In this document: one piece after another, positions 1 through 6,652 of the stretch | How positions within the stretch are numbered: the first letter of the stretch is position 1 | How the letters are laid out: every line of letters begins with the position of its first letter | Source of the DNA: Rhodospirillales bacterium | Lineage (GTDB): Bacteria; Pseudomonadota; Alphaproteobacteria; Rhodospirillales_A; JACZKS01 | NCBI GenBank assembly: GCA_018648445.1 | Contig: JABGRG010000091.1 | Location: 1-16,083, forward strand | Direction of reading: 5' to 3' | DNA length: 16,083 bases | The notes under the pieces: generated by a model | Told to the model about the DNA's origin: nothing | Database searches by the model: none | The model's input: only the letters and a program-made list of their open reading frames with translations | Position numbers and translations under genes: made by a program

Positions 1-834
1 GCCGATGAACTGGGCGTGGACGAGGGCGAGGCGGACGCGGTACCGGGCCTGACGGATGATCCGGAAGTCGCCGAAGCCGATGACGGAAAATCGGATCTGA
101 TGGGGCAGCTTTCCAATTTTCTCGAGGCCGATGACAGCCCGTTAACCACTGACGAAACGGACGACCCCAATGCGGAATCCGATGGTGAGCCGCCTGCCCT
201 GGACGAACTGGATGCAGCGGCCCAGGAAATCGGTGTTACACAAACTGCCTCGCTTCCGCCGATGGTGGCCCGTCAACTTCCGCCAACGGTTTTGACGTTA
301 GGCGAATCGGTTCATTTGACGGCGGCCAAGCCCCCGCCGGCCGACGATCCAAGCGAGGAGCCCTATTGCGTCGAAAAAAACGGGGGAAAAACCGTTTTTT
401 GTGTTGAAGATGTCGATTGGCCAGCGGACCTCGCCGAGGAACTGGACGTCAGCACCATTATGTATAAGGGCGCACAGGCCATCGTTCGCTACGACGACGG
501 AATAGCGACGCGGTTTCACGCCATCTTCCCGAGCCCGGCCTATGGCACGCTTGTTTCTTACTATTCGCGCCGCTTCGGCGAACCGACCGAGATTTCCGAA
601 CGAACGATTGCGCCTTTCGCCCAGCCACGCGAGGTTAACCCGATCATGTCGTGGCGGCGCGATGATCCGCTGTCCGGCGAGGTGACAACCCTTGAAGTCC
701 GCCGCTACGACGATGCCCGCGGTACTTTCCCCGATTTGAAGCATGGCGTCCTGATGCTCTCCAACGCCACCTCACCACCGATTTTCCCGGTGTTGTCGGC
801 GCTTGATCTGATGCCGACCACAGGCACGAATTAA
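1..834 (+). CDS. Unrecognised protein, 5'-truncated, acidic N-terminal part
   Basis: The reading frame is open from the first base to a TAA at 832-834, so the true start lies outside the window; the GTG at 16 is only the first in-window start codon. I do not recognise a family. About the first 75 visible residues are rich in Asp, Glu, Pro and Ala and look disordered. A Pro-rich linker follows (near residues 80-115, counting from the GTG), then a compact C-terminal region of about 150 residues. That region has two cysteines eleven residues apart (C118 and C129; YCV and FCVEDVDWP) and a Tyr/Gly/Pro-rich stretch (FPSPAYGTL, SYYSRRFGEP) that looks like a conserved fold. The cysteine pair could form a disulfide if the protein is exported, but no signal peptide is visible in the part present. 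It converges with the 845-1642 gene, with only ten bases between stop codons. Base composition and codon use resemble the neighbours. No function is assigned. Confidence 0.8.
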   Translation, partial: ADELGVDEGEADAVPGLTDDPEVAEADDGKSDLMGQLSNFLEADDSPLTTDETDDPNAESDGEPPALDELDAAAQEIGVTQTASLPPMVARQLPPTVLTLGESVHLTAAKPPPADDPSEEPYCVEKNGGKTVFCVEDVDWPADLAEELDVSTIMYKGAQAIVRYDDGIATRFHAIFPSPAYGTLVSYYSRRFGEPTEISERTIAPFAQPREVNPIMSWRRDDPLSGEVTTLEVRRYDDARGTFPDLKHGVLMLSNATSPPIFPVLSALDLMPTTGTN

Positions 835-844
835 TCTTTATTAC

Positions 845-1642
845 TCAATACCTGCCACGCCACGCATGAAACCAAAGCCGTAACGGTCTTGTGGCGGCCA
901 CGCGTTGCAGGTTCGGATCAAACGGATCGAATCCCACCCTCTGAAACCGCCGCAGCCACGCGTCGGCAAGTACGGCGGGAAGCAATGCCGGAAGCGCGGC
1001 TCTCGGAATTTCGTTTGACCGTTCGCGCGCCGCACCCAAACGCCGCCAAGCATATTCGGCCAGTTTCCTTGTGGCCCCTTTCCCATCGGCGCCCTTCGGT
1101 AGATTCTGCGGCAGAAACTCTTGCCCGCGTCCGGCATGAAAAGGAACAGCCCGTAATATGTTGCACACGGCCCAGGCCACAGCAACATTCGACGCCGCCT
1201 CCCGCGCCACCGTATCGCCGGTACCAGCGATATCCAGCGTCAAGCGGGCCAGCACACCCGACGTCCCGGCGGCGTAGTCGTCAAAATCAGCCATATCCGT
1301 GATCGGTTTTTCGTCGAGATCGCGCTGGCGTGTGTTGATAAGCCGATCAAAGAGCGCGCGATCCAGGCTGAAGTCCCGAACGGCCTTTGCCAACGGGCCA
1401 GTGATTTCATGGTGCGGCGGCTTCCCGCCGAAAACGCCGTCCAGTGCATCGCGCCACCATTGAAAGCGCACTTCACCCAAGATCGGCTCTGACACCCTTT
1501 CGGGAATTCTCGCCAATTCAAGATTGAAGGCGTACACCGCATAAAGAGCTTCGCGCACATCAACCGGTGCGAATTGCGCGCACAGGAACCGGTCATTGTC
1601 TAAGCGGCGAACCTGATCGGCACAAGTGGAAGGAGTTTGCAT
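845..1642 (-). CDS. Squalene/phytoene synthase-family protein, NDUFAF6-like (probable complex I assembly factor)
   Basis: A 265-residue protein of the trans-isoprenyl diphosphate synthase (squalene/phytoene synthase) fold. Family features are CADQVRRLDNDRFLCAQFAP (7-26), YAVYAFNLELARIPERVSEP (34-53), GEVRFQWWRDAL (56-67) and NILRAVPFHAGRGQEFLP (161-178). The two Asp-rich Mg-diphosphate motifs of true synthases are missing: the first position reads LELARIPE and the second NILRAVPFHAGR. The second closely resembles the LRATPYHGSR stretch I recall in human NDUFAF6. I therefore infer a non-catalytic complex I assembly role rather than squalene synthesis. Start: ATG at 1642 fits the family N-terminus. 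An in-frame ATG at 1705 behind an AGAGG would add 21 residues unlike the family, and a TTG at 1738 is less likely. A weak TTCAAA-N17-TATGGT promoter match upstream is compatible with the 1642 start. It is divergent from sodB. Confidence 0.85.
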   Translation of the reverse strand: MQTPSTCADQVRRLDNDRFLCAQFAPVDVREALYAVYAFNLELARIPERVSEPILGEVRFQWWRDALDGVFGGKPPHHEITGPLAKAVRDFSLDRALFDRLINTRQRDLDEKPITDMADFDDYAAGTSGVLARLTLDIAGTGDTVAREAASNVAVAWAVCNILRAVPFHAGRGQEFLPQNLPKGADGKGATRKLAEYAWRRLGAARERSNEIPRAALPALLPAVLADAWLRRFQRVGFDPFDPNLQRVAATRPLRLWFHAWRGRY

Positions 1643-1753
1643 TGGTTCGTGCAACGTTTCCGCGATTTCTGTAAAAGGGTCTTTAAATGTCCACGTCGAC
1701 ACCATACCTCTTGGGCGGATTATTTTGAACGTATTCAACGGAGGAACGATACG

Positions 1754-2353
1754 ATGGCTTTTGAATTACCCGCATTACCGTATGCCAAAGACGCTCTTGC
1801 GCCGCATATCTCGGCCAATACGCTGGATTTCCATTACGGCAAACACCACAACACCTATGTGGTCAATCTCAATAACATGACCGAGAATTCGCCGTTGAAC
1901 TCGGCCAGTGTGGAAGAGGTGATCAAAGATGTTGCAGGCAACACGGAAAAGGTCGGAATTTTCAACAATGCCGCCCAGGTATGGAACCACACCTTCTACT
2001 GGCATTGCATGAAGCCCGGCGGCGGCGGCGCGCCTTCCGGCGAACTTGCAGCCGAAATCGACAAGGCGTTCGGCGGCCTCGACAAATTCCTGGAGGAATT
2101 CAAGACGGCGGCCGTAACCCAGTTCGGCAGCGGCTGGGCGTGGCTTGTGGCCGACGGCGGATCGCTCAAGATCGCCAAGACCGGCAACGCCGATACCCCG
2201 CTCGCCCACGGCCAGACGCCGCTTATGACCGTTGACGTATGGGAACACGCCTACTATCTGGACTTCCAGAACCGGCGTCCCGATTACGTGCAGACATTCC
2301 TTGATAATCTGATCAATTGGGATTTCGTTGCCGAAAACCTCGGCAAGTCCTGA
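1754..2353 (+). CDS. sodB: Superoxide dismutase, Fe type
   Basis: A 199-residue cytoplasmic superoxide dismutase converting superoxide to hydrogen peroxide and oxygen. The four metal ligands are visible: H27 (FHYGKHH), H79 (WNHTFYW), D161 and H165 (DVWEHAYY). The gateway residues H31 and Y35 are in place. The stretch NNAAQVWNHTFYW, with Gln at 75 as the outer-sphere residue, is the iron-type signature; manganese enzymes usually carry Gly there and place the Gln elsewhere. Length is normal for a bacterial Fe-SOD. The start is ATG 1754, chosen for its GGAGG at 1740-1744 with nine-base spacing; the open frame extends upstream to 1637 but those residues are not SOD-like. The gene is monocistronic, divergent from the NDUFAF6-like gene, and ends before a strong hairpin terminator. 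Fe versus cambialistic metal use cannot be settled from sequence alone. Confidence 0.97.
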   Translation: MAFELPALPYAKDALAPHISANTLDFHYGKHHNTYVVNLNNMTENSPLNSASVEEVIKDVAGNTEKVGIFNNAAQVWNHTFYWHCMKPGGGGAPSGELAAEIDKAFGGLDKFLEEFKTAAVTQFGSGWAWLVADGGSLKIAKTGNADTPLAHGQTPLMTVDVWEHAYYLDFQNRRPDYVQTFLDNLINWDFVAENLGKS

Positions 2354-2362
2354 CAAACGACG

Positions 2363-2400
2363 ACGGCCCGGAAGCAATTTCGCTTCCGGGCCGTAATTTC
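2363..2400. terminator. Bidirectional rho-independent terminator between sodB and secF
   Basis: A perfect 13-bp inverted repeat, ACGGCCCGGAAGC (2363-2375) and GCTTCCGGGCCGT (2382-2394), with a six-base loop AATTTC. It is followed on the plus strand by a T-rich run (AATTTCTT, 2395-2402). It starts ten bases after the sodB stop and lies about 25 bases beyond the secF stop on the other strand, so it can end both convergent transcripts. The minus-strand T tract is weaker, so termination is probably stronger for sodB. Confidence 0.85.
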
Positions 2401-2420
2401 TTAAATCCGAACAATGTGAC

Positions 2421-3350
2421 TTACGGCGAAACTTCAGCCACCTCGCCGGACGATTTGGCACGGCGCGGCAGCTTCATGTACAGCAGCAGCGGAACGGCGA
2501 CACAGATCGACGAATAGGTGCCGATCAGAACGCCCCAGATCATCGCGAAACTGAAGCCTCTGATGACCTCGCCGCCAAGGAAATAGAGGGCCAGCAGAGC
2601 CAGCAGCGTGGTCACGCTGGTCATCACCGTGCGCGACAGGGTTTCGTTGATGCTTTTGTTCAAAAGCTCGGGCAGGGTCATGGTTTTGTATTTGCGCAAG
2701 TTCTCGCGAACCCGGTCATACACCACCACCGTATCGTTGATGGAATACCCGGCAATGGTCAGGATCGCGGCCACCGTGGACAAATTAAATTCCATTCCCA
2801 GCAGCGCGAAAACGCCGATGGTCGAAATCACGTCATGAACCAGGGCGGCAACGGCACCAACGCCGAACTGCCATTCAAAGCGGAACCAGATGTATAGCAG
2901 AATGGCGAAAATAGCGCCGCAGACCGCATACACGCCGTCCAGGAACAACTCTTCACTGACCTTGGGCCCGACGAATTCCGTGCGCCGGTATTCAACGTCG
3001 GTCCCCAACGCGGCCTTGACCTTTTCGACCGCCACTTGCTGGGCATGATCGCCACCGGGTTGCTTCTGAAGGCGGATCAGAACGTCATCGGGCGCGCCGA
3101 ATTCCTGTAACGCCACTTCGCCCAGATCCAGATCAGAAAGGGTGGAACGCATGGACGCGAGATCGGCCGGCCCCTGGGTTTTGACATCAATCATGATGCC
3201 GCCCTGGAAATCGATGCCGTAGTTAAGCCCGCGTACGCCGAACAACCCCAGGGCGGCGACGATAAGCACCGCCGAGAAGATGAAATAGGCAATACGCCGG
3301 GTAATGAATTGGACGTTGGTTCCTGCCGGAACTAATTGCAGACGAAACAT
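2421..3350 (-). CDS. secF: Protein translocase subunit SecF
   Basis: A 309-residue inner-membrane partner of SecD. The SecDF complex uses the proton motive force to help pull proteins through SecYEG on the periplasmic side. TM1 is at about residues 18-38, followed by the family signature LNYGIDFQGGIMIDV (42-56). A periplasmic domain spans about 55-135. Five further membrane segments lie at about 138-290, and the conserved SINDTVVVYDRVREN (203-217) carries the Asp typical of this RND-related family. The start is ATG 3350, ten bases after the secD stop, with only a weak GGGAAAAA Shine-Dalgarno-like stretch, which suggests coupling to secD translation. The length is typical. It is the last gene of yajC-secD-secF and ends before the shared terminator. 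Confidence 0.97.
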   Translation of the reverse strand: MFRLQLVPAGTNVQFITRRIAYFIFSAVLIVAALGLFGVRGLNYGIDFQGGIMIDVKTQGPADLASMRSTLSDLDLGEVALQEFGAPDDVLIRLQKQPGGDHAQQVAVEKVKAALGTDVEYRRTEFVGPKVSEELFLDGVYAVCGAIFAILLYIWFRFEWQFGVGAVAALVHDVISTIGVFALLGMEFNLSTVAAILTIAGYSINDTVVVYDRVRENLRKYKTMTLPELLNKSINETLSRTVMTSVTTLLALLALYFLGGEVIRGFSFAMIWGVLIGTYSSICVAVPLLLYMKLPRRAKSSGEVAEVSP

Positions 3351-3360
3351 CGTTTTTCCC

Positions 3361-4944
3361 CTAAATCGGCAGGCTTTGCGGTCGCGAACGGCGCAACCAG
3401 GTGATCACCATCAGGCGCGTCAGCAACACCGCCGTAAACAACGACGCAGCAATACCGATGGCCAGCGTCACGGCGAATCCGCGCACCGGGCCGGATCCGA
3501 ACTGATACAAGAGAACGGCCGCGATCAGCGTCGTCATGTTGGCGTCGACGATGGTCGTGATGGCCCGCGAATATCCGGCGTCTACCGCTGAAATCGGCGT
3601 TCGTCCGATTCGCACCTCTTCGCGTATGCGCTCGAAGATCAGCACGTTGGCATCCACCGCCATACCGATGGTCAGTACGATACCGGCAATACCCGGCAGC
3701 GTCAGCGACGCCTGAAGAACCGACAATGAAGCGCCGATCAGGATCATATTAAAGACCAGCGCAATGTCGGCCATGATGCCGAATCGGCCATAGGTCAGCA
3801 CCATGAACCCGACAACCAAAAGCAGGCCGATGATGCTGGCAACCTTGCCCGCAGCAATCGAATCCGCGCCCAGCCCCGGTCCGACCGTGCGTTCTTCCAG
3901 AATAACCAGTGGCGCGGGCAACGCGCCGGCCCGAAGCAGCAGCGCCAAATCCTGCGCCGACTGGAAGGTGAAGCTGCCGCTGATCTGTCCCGCGCCACCC
4001 AGAATGGGTTCGCGGATTTGCGGCGCGGTGATGATGTTGCCGTCAAGAACGATGGCGAAAAGACGATTGACGTTGTCGCGCGTGATTCTGCCGAACTTTT
4101 TACCGCCCGCAGCATCAAAACGGAAATTGACCACCGGTTCACTGGTTCTGGAATCGGTTCCGGGTTGCGCGTTAACAAGCGAGTCGCCACTGAGCATGAC
4201 ACGCTTGCGCACCACGTACATGCGCGGCCTTCCGTCCGACGTTTTCTCGTGGGATGACGGCAGCAGCATGGACCCCGGCGGCAATCGACCGGCCATGGCC
4301 TCGGCGGGCGAGACATTGCCGTCAACCAGATGGAAGCTCATCTTCGCCGTCTTGCCGAGCAAACGCTTGACCCGCTCGGGATCATCCACGCCCGGAAGCT
4401 GGACCAGAATGCGGTCGGTGCCCTGGCGAATGATCGTCGGCTCGCGCACGCCGGTTTCATCGATGCGCCTGCGCACGATTTCAATCGACTGCTCAACCGC
4501 CGAATCGGTCCGCTCCTTGATGGCCTGTTCGGTCAGGGTCATGGTGACACGGCCACCGTCCTCCAGCGCCGGCGTGACGCCCCGGTCCAATCCCTTGATC
4601 AGACCGAACGCCTCATCCGCTTTGGCCACATCCTTGAGCGTGACCGTCACCGAATGACCGCGCACGCCCAGCCCGGAGTATCGAATTCGCGCCTTGCGCA
4701 ATTCGGTCCGGATCGAATCGACCAGAATTTCCAGCCGTTCCTTGACGACGGCCGCAACCTCGACTTCCAGAAGAAGGTGCGAACCACCCTGCAAATCCAG
4801 CCCCAGGCTGATCTGCTTATGCGGCAACCACTCCGGCAACGCCTCGGCGGCGTCGCGGCTCAGGAAGTTGGGAGCGACAAACAGCACGCCGAACCCGCAG
4901 ACGAGGGCGACGACGACAATCTTCCACTTGGCGAAATAGACCAT
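3361..4944 (-). CDS. secD: Protein translocase subunit SecD
   Basis: A 527-residue inner-membrane subunit of the SecDF translocation motor. TM1 lies at about 7-24, then ISLGLDLQGGSHLLLEVE (45-62), the first conserved SecD motif. A large periplasmic region (about 65-365) includes the second motif FRFDAAGGKKFG (274-285) and LFAIVLDGNIITAPQI (295-310). Five C-terminal membrane segments follow. GMAVDANVLIFERIREE (427-443) holds D431, which corresponds to the proton-relay Asp known from E. coli and Thermus SecD. The length is shorter than E. coli SecD (615), as is common in alphaproteobacteria. The start is ATG 4944, 24 bases downstream of the yajC stop. It is the middle gene of the operon. Confidence 0.97.
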   Translation of the reverse strand: MVYFAKWKIVVVALVCGFGVLFVAPNFLSRDAAEALPEWLPHKQISLGLDLQGGSHLLLEVEVAAVVKERLEILVDSIRTELRKARIRYSGLGVRGHSVTVTLKDVAKADEAFGLIKGLDRGVTPALEDGGRVTMTLTEQAIKERTDSAVEQSIEIVRRRIDETGVREPTIIRQGTDRILVQLPGVDDPERVKRLLGKTAKMSFHLVDGNVSPAEAMAGRLPPGSMLLPSSHEKTSDGRPRMYVVRKRVMLSGDSLVNAQPGTDSRTSEPVVNFRFDAAGGKKFGRITRDNVNRLFAIVLDGNIITAPQIREPILGGAGQISGSFTFQSAQDLALLLRAGALPAPLVILEERTVGPGLGADSIAAGKVASIIGLLLVVGFMVLTYGRFGIMADIALVFNMILIGASLSVLQASLTLPGIAGIVLTIGMAVDANVLIFERIREEVRIGRTPISAVDAGYSRAITTIVDANMTTLIAAVLLYQFGSGPVRGFAVTLAIGIAASLFTAVLLTRLMVITWLRRSRPQSLPI

Positions 4945-4968
4945 TTAAGAAATATCACCCGGGCTAAA

Positions 4969-5376
4969 TTATTTGCCCTTTCCTCCGAGAAGTCCTTTCA
5001 ACTTGGCAACGGGACCTTCCTGGCTTTCGCCAGCGCCGCCGCCGGACTTCGTCGCATCTTTTACGGGTTCGCCTTTGGTGCGCACGGAGGCGATCATGCC
5101 GCGCTGGACGCGAACACGAATTCCATCGGCGATTTCGACCATCAGTTCCGCTTCGTCAATCACCTTGGTCACGGTGCCGACAATGCCGCCGTTGGTAACG
5201 ACTTTATCGCCCCGACGGATGGCGCCCAGCATCTCGCGATGCACTTTGGCTTTTTTCTGCTGCGGACGAATCAACAGGAAGTAGAACACGACAAAAATCA
5301 GAATCAACGGCAGAAAGGCTTCGAATCCGCCTCCGCCGAGACCGCCCGCTTGCGCGTATGCTGGCGAGATAAACAT
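4969..5376 (-). CDS. yajC: Sec translocon accessory protein YajC
   Basis: A 135-residue small single-span membrane protein that co-purifies with SecDF. A short N-terminus with AYAQA is followed by a Gly-rich stretch (11-17), one membrane segment (about 20-37) and the family hallmark LIRPQQKKAK (35-44). A soluble domain contains GDKVVTNGGIVGTV (56-69). The last 35 residues are Gly/Lys/Ser-rich and make it longer than the ~110-residue E. coli protein. The start ATG 5376 is supported by AAGGAG (5389-5384) seven bases upstream. It is the first gene of yajC-secD-secF, with its own promoter at 5415-5442. The upstream intergenic region is shared with a divergent ATPase gene and a palindromic element. 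Confidence 0.96.
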   Translation of the reverse strand: MFISPAYAQAGGLGGGGFEAFLPLILIFVVFYFLLIRPQQKKAKVHREMLGAIRRGDKVVTNGGIVGTVTKVIDEAELMVEIADGIRVRVQRGMIASVRTKGEPVKDATKSGGGAGESQEGPVAKLKGLLGGKGK

Positions 5377-5414
5377 CTAGAAACTCCTTAGAACTCTGGG
5401 GCTAAGCAGCCGGG

Positions 5415-5442
5415 AATATAACGTTAACGGCGAGACTTGCAA
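5415..5442 (-). promoter_or_regulatory. Predicted sigma70-type promoter of yajC-secD-secF
   Basis: On the minus strand TTGCAA (5442-5437) and TATATT (5420-5415) are separated by 16 bases. They match the housekeeping consensus at four and five of six positions. Transcription would start near 5407, leaving a leader of about 30 bases that holds the AAGGAG of yajC. This is predicted from pattern only. Confidence 0.5.
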
Positions 5443-5457
5443 TCGGAAAGAAAGGAT

Positions 5458-5723
5458 AGAGCACTTTTCGACCATATGCGGTCATTCTGACGTGGTCTAT
5501 TCAGGCCGTGGTTAGGAGAATCGCGCAGTGCGTAGCCTTTGCTACGGACCAGTGGTTCGACGACGCCACGGCCTGAATAGACCCGCCCGAAGGGTGCGTT
5601 TCGGTGGCCGCCCGCGTCGTTGTTCCGCTCACCCGATGCTTTAGCATCGCGTTTCGCGAAACGCCTAGCGGATCGTTCCGCCGAAGCGCATCAGAATGAC
5701 CGCATATGGTCGAAAAATGCTCT
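5458..5723. repeat. 266-bp nested palindromic element (MITE-like) with 33-bp terminal inverted repeats
   Basis: The ends, 5458-5490 and 5691-5723, are inverted copies over 33 bp with one mismatch (C5464 against A5717). Inside are two further palindromes side by side. Arm one is a perfect 17-bp inverted repeat, 5495-5511 (GTCTATTCAGGCCGTGG) with 5566-5582, capped by CGTAGC/GCTACG (5531-5536/5541-5546). Arm two pairs 5595-5604 with 5681-5690 (nine of ten) and 5622-5629 with 5667-5674 (seven of eight). It is capped by CGATGC/GCATCG (5634-5639/5644-5649), next to the self-complementary GCGTTTCGCGAAACGC (5649-5664). The whole would fold as a three-way junction. I see no gene inside and no clear target-site duplication. 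It could be a non-autonomous mobile element, a multi-copy intergenic palindrome, or a structured RNA; copy number would decide. Confidence 0.75.
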
Positions 5724-5794
5724 CGCCGCTCAGGACGTTGACGAAAAGCCATTGAACGCCTACTTTTCGCCGCCCCAAGAAAGGATATTTCAAG
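5724..5794 (+). promoter_or_regulatory. Leader and possible promoter of the DUF815 ATPase gene
   Basis: TTGACG (5738-5743) and TACTTT (5761-5766) are spaced by 17 bases. The -35 is good and the -10 weak (three of six). A 7-bp inverted repeat, CGAAAAG (5742-5748) and CTTTTCG (5763-5769), overlaps both boxes and could be an operator, but such short repeats also occur by chance. AAAGGA lies just upstream of the ATG at 5795. Confidence 0.3.
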
Positions 5795-6652
5795 ATGCCG
5801 GACAACCATATTCAACCGCTGCTTTCCCGCGTCGCCGACGCCCTCGAACGATTGGCGCCGCCGCCGGAACGCGCGAACGAACCGGGCGCGGCCGACGCCT
5901 TCGTCTGGCATGCCGACGACGCCTGGATGGAACCGGTCAAAAAAGTCAGCCGGGTCGATATCAGTCTTCTCAAGGGCATCGACCGGCAACGCGACATCCT
6001 GCTTGAAAACACCCGGCGCTTCGCCAAAGGCCTGCCCACCAACAACGCGCTGCTTTGGGGCGCGCGGGGAATGGGCAAAAGCTCGCTGGTCAAGGCCATT
6101 CACGCAAAGGTCAACGTCGAAACCGATGGCCTGCTTGTGTTAATCGAAATCCACCGCGAGGACATCCAGTCCCTGCCCCGCCTGCTGGGTCTGTTGCGCG
6201 ATGACGCGCGGCGGTTCGTTATTTTTTGCGACGATCTGTCGTTTGACGGCCACGACGCTTCCTACAAGTCACTGAAGGCGGTTCTGGAAGGCGGCATCGA
6301 GGGCAGGCCCGCAAATGTGGCCTTCTACGCCACCTCGAACCGTCGTCACCTGATGCCCCGCGACATGATCGAAAACGAACGCTCCACGGCCATCAACCCC
6401 GCCGAGGCGGTCGAGGAAAAGGTCTCCATGTCGGATCGATTCGGTCTGTGGTTGGGCTTCCACGCCTGCAGTCAGGACGTCTTTTTTGACATCGTAAAAG
6501 GATACGCCGCCAATTACGGCCTGGATATTGAGACCGACGAGCTGTGCCGCCGCGCCAACGAATGGTCGGTTACGCGCGGCGCGCGTTCGGGCCGTGTGGC
6601 GTGGCAGTTCATTCAGGATATGGCCGGCGAGCTGGGAAATCCCCTCGATTAG
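5795..6652 (+). CDS. AAA+ ATP-binding protein, DUF815 family
   Basis: A 285-residue soluble P-loop ATPase. Visible motifs are Walker A GARGMGKS (89-96), Walker B FVIFCDDLSF (141-150, acidic pair D146-D147), a sensor-1-like ATSNRRHL (179-186) and an Arg-rich RGARSGRVAWQF (261-272) in the sensor-2 region. The combination with EKVSMSDRFGLWLGF (208-222) is the pattern of the DUF815/COG2607 family, whose biological role is not established to my knowledge. The N-terminal 40 residues are Pro/Ala-rich. The start ATG 5795 has AAAGGA about nine bases upstream and follows the palindromic element. It stands alone on the plus strand: divergent from yajC and overlapping the DUF4389 gene tail to tail by four bases. 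Related genes are, as I recall, often found near yajC in alphaproteobacteria. The lack of a membrane segment suggests cytoplasmic action. Confidence 0.9.
   Translation: MPDNHIQPLLSRVADALERLAPPPERANEPGAADAFVWHADDAWMEPVKKVSRVDISLLKGIDRQRDILLENTRRFAKGLPTNNALLWGARGMGKSSLVKAIHAKVNVETDGLLVLIEIHREDIQSLPRLLGLLRDDARRFVIFCDDLSFDGHDASYKSLKAVLEGGIEGRPANVAFYATSNRRHLMPRDMIENERSTAINPAEAVEEKVSMSDRFGLWLGFHACSQDVFFDIVKGYAANYGLDIETDELCRRANEWSVTRGARSGRVAWQFIQDMAGELGNPLD

Noticed and set aside
1642..1753. Clear sodB promoter or Fur/iron-responsive site
   Set aside because: I could not find a convincing -35/-10 pair or a recognisable operator on the plus strand in this gap.
4330..5391. A 353-codon open frame on the plus strand
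   Set aside because: It lies opposite secD and yajC, both certain, and its His/Gln/Asp-rich composition is typical of an antisense shadow.
5458..5723. CRISPR array or tRNA gene in the repeat-rich gap
   Set aside because: The repeats are inverted and nested, not direct and evenly spaced, and no tRNA cloverleaf with T-loop and anticodon pattern is visible.
5458..5723. Complete insertion sequence
   Set aside because: 266 bp is too short and holds no transposase frame; no target-site duplication is evident at the ends.
5501..6103. A 200-codon minus-strand frame across the palindromic element and the start of the ATPase gene
   Set aside because: It is opposite the certain ATPase coding region, has no Shine-Dalgarno support, and its end runs through the hairpin arms; it looks like a chance frame.
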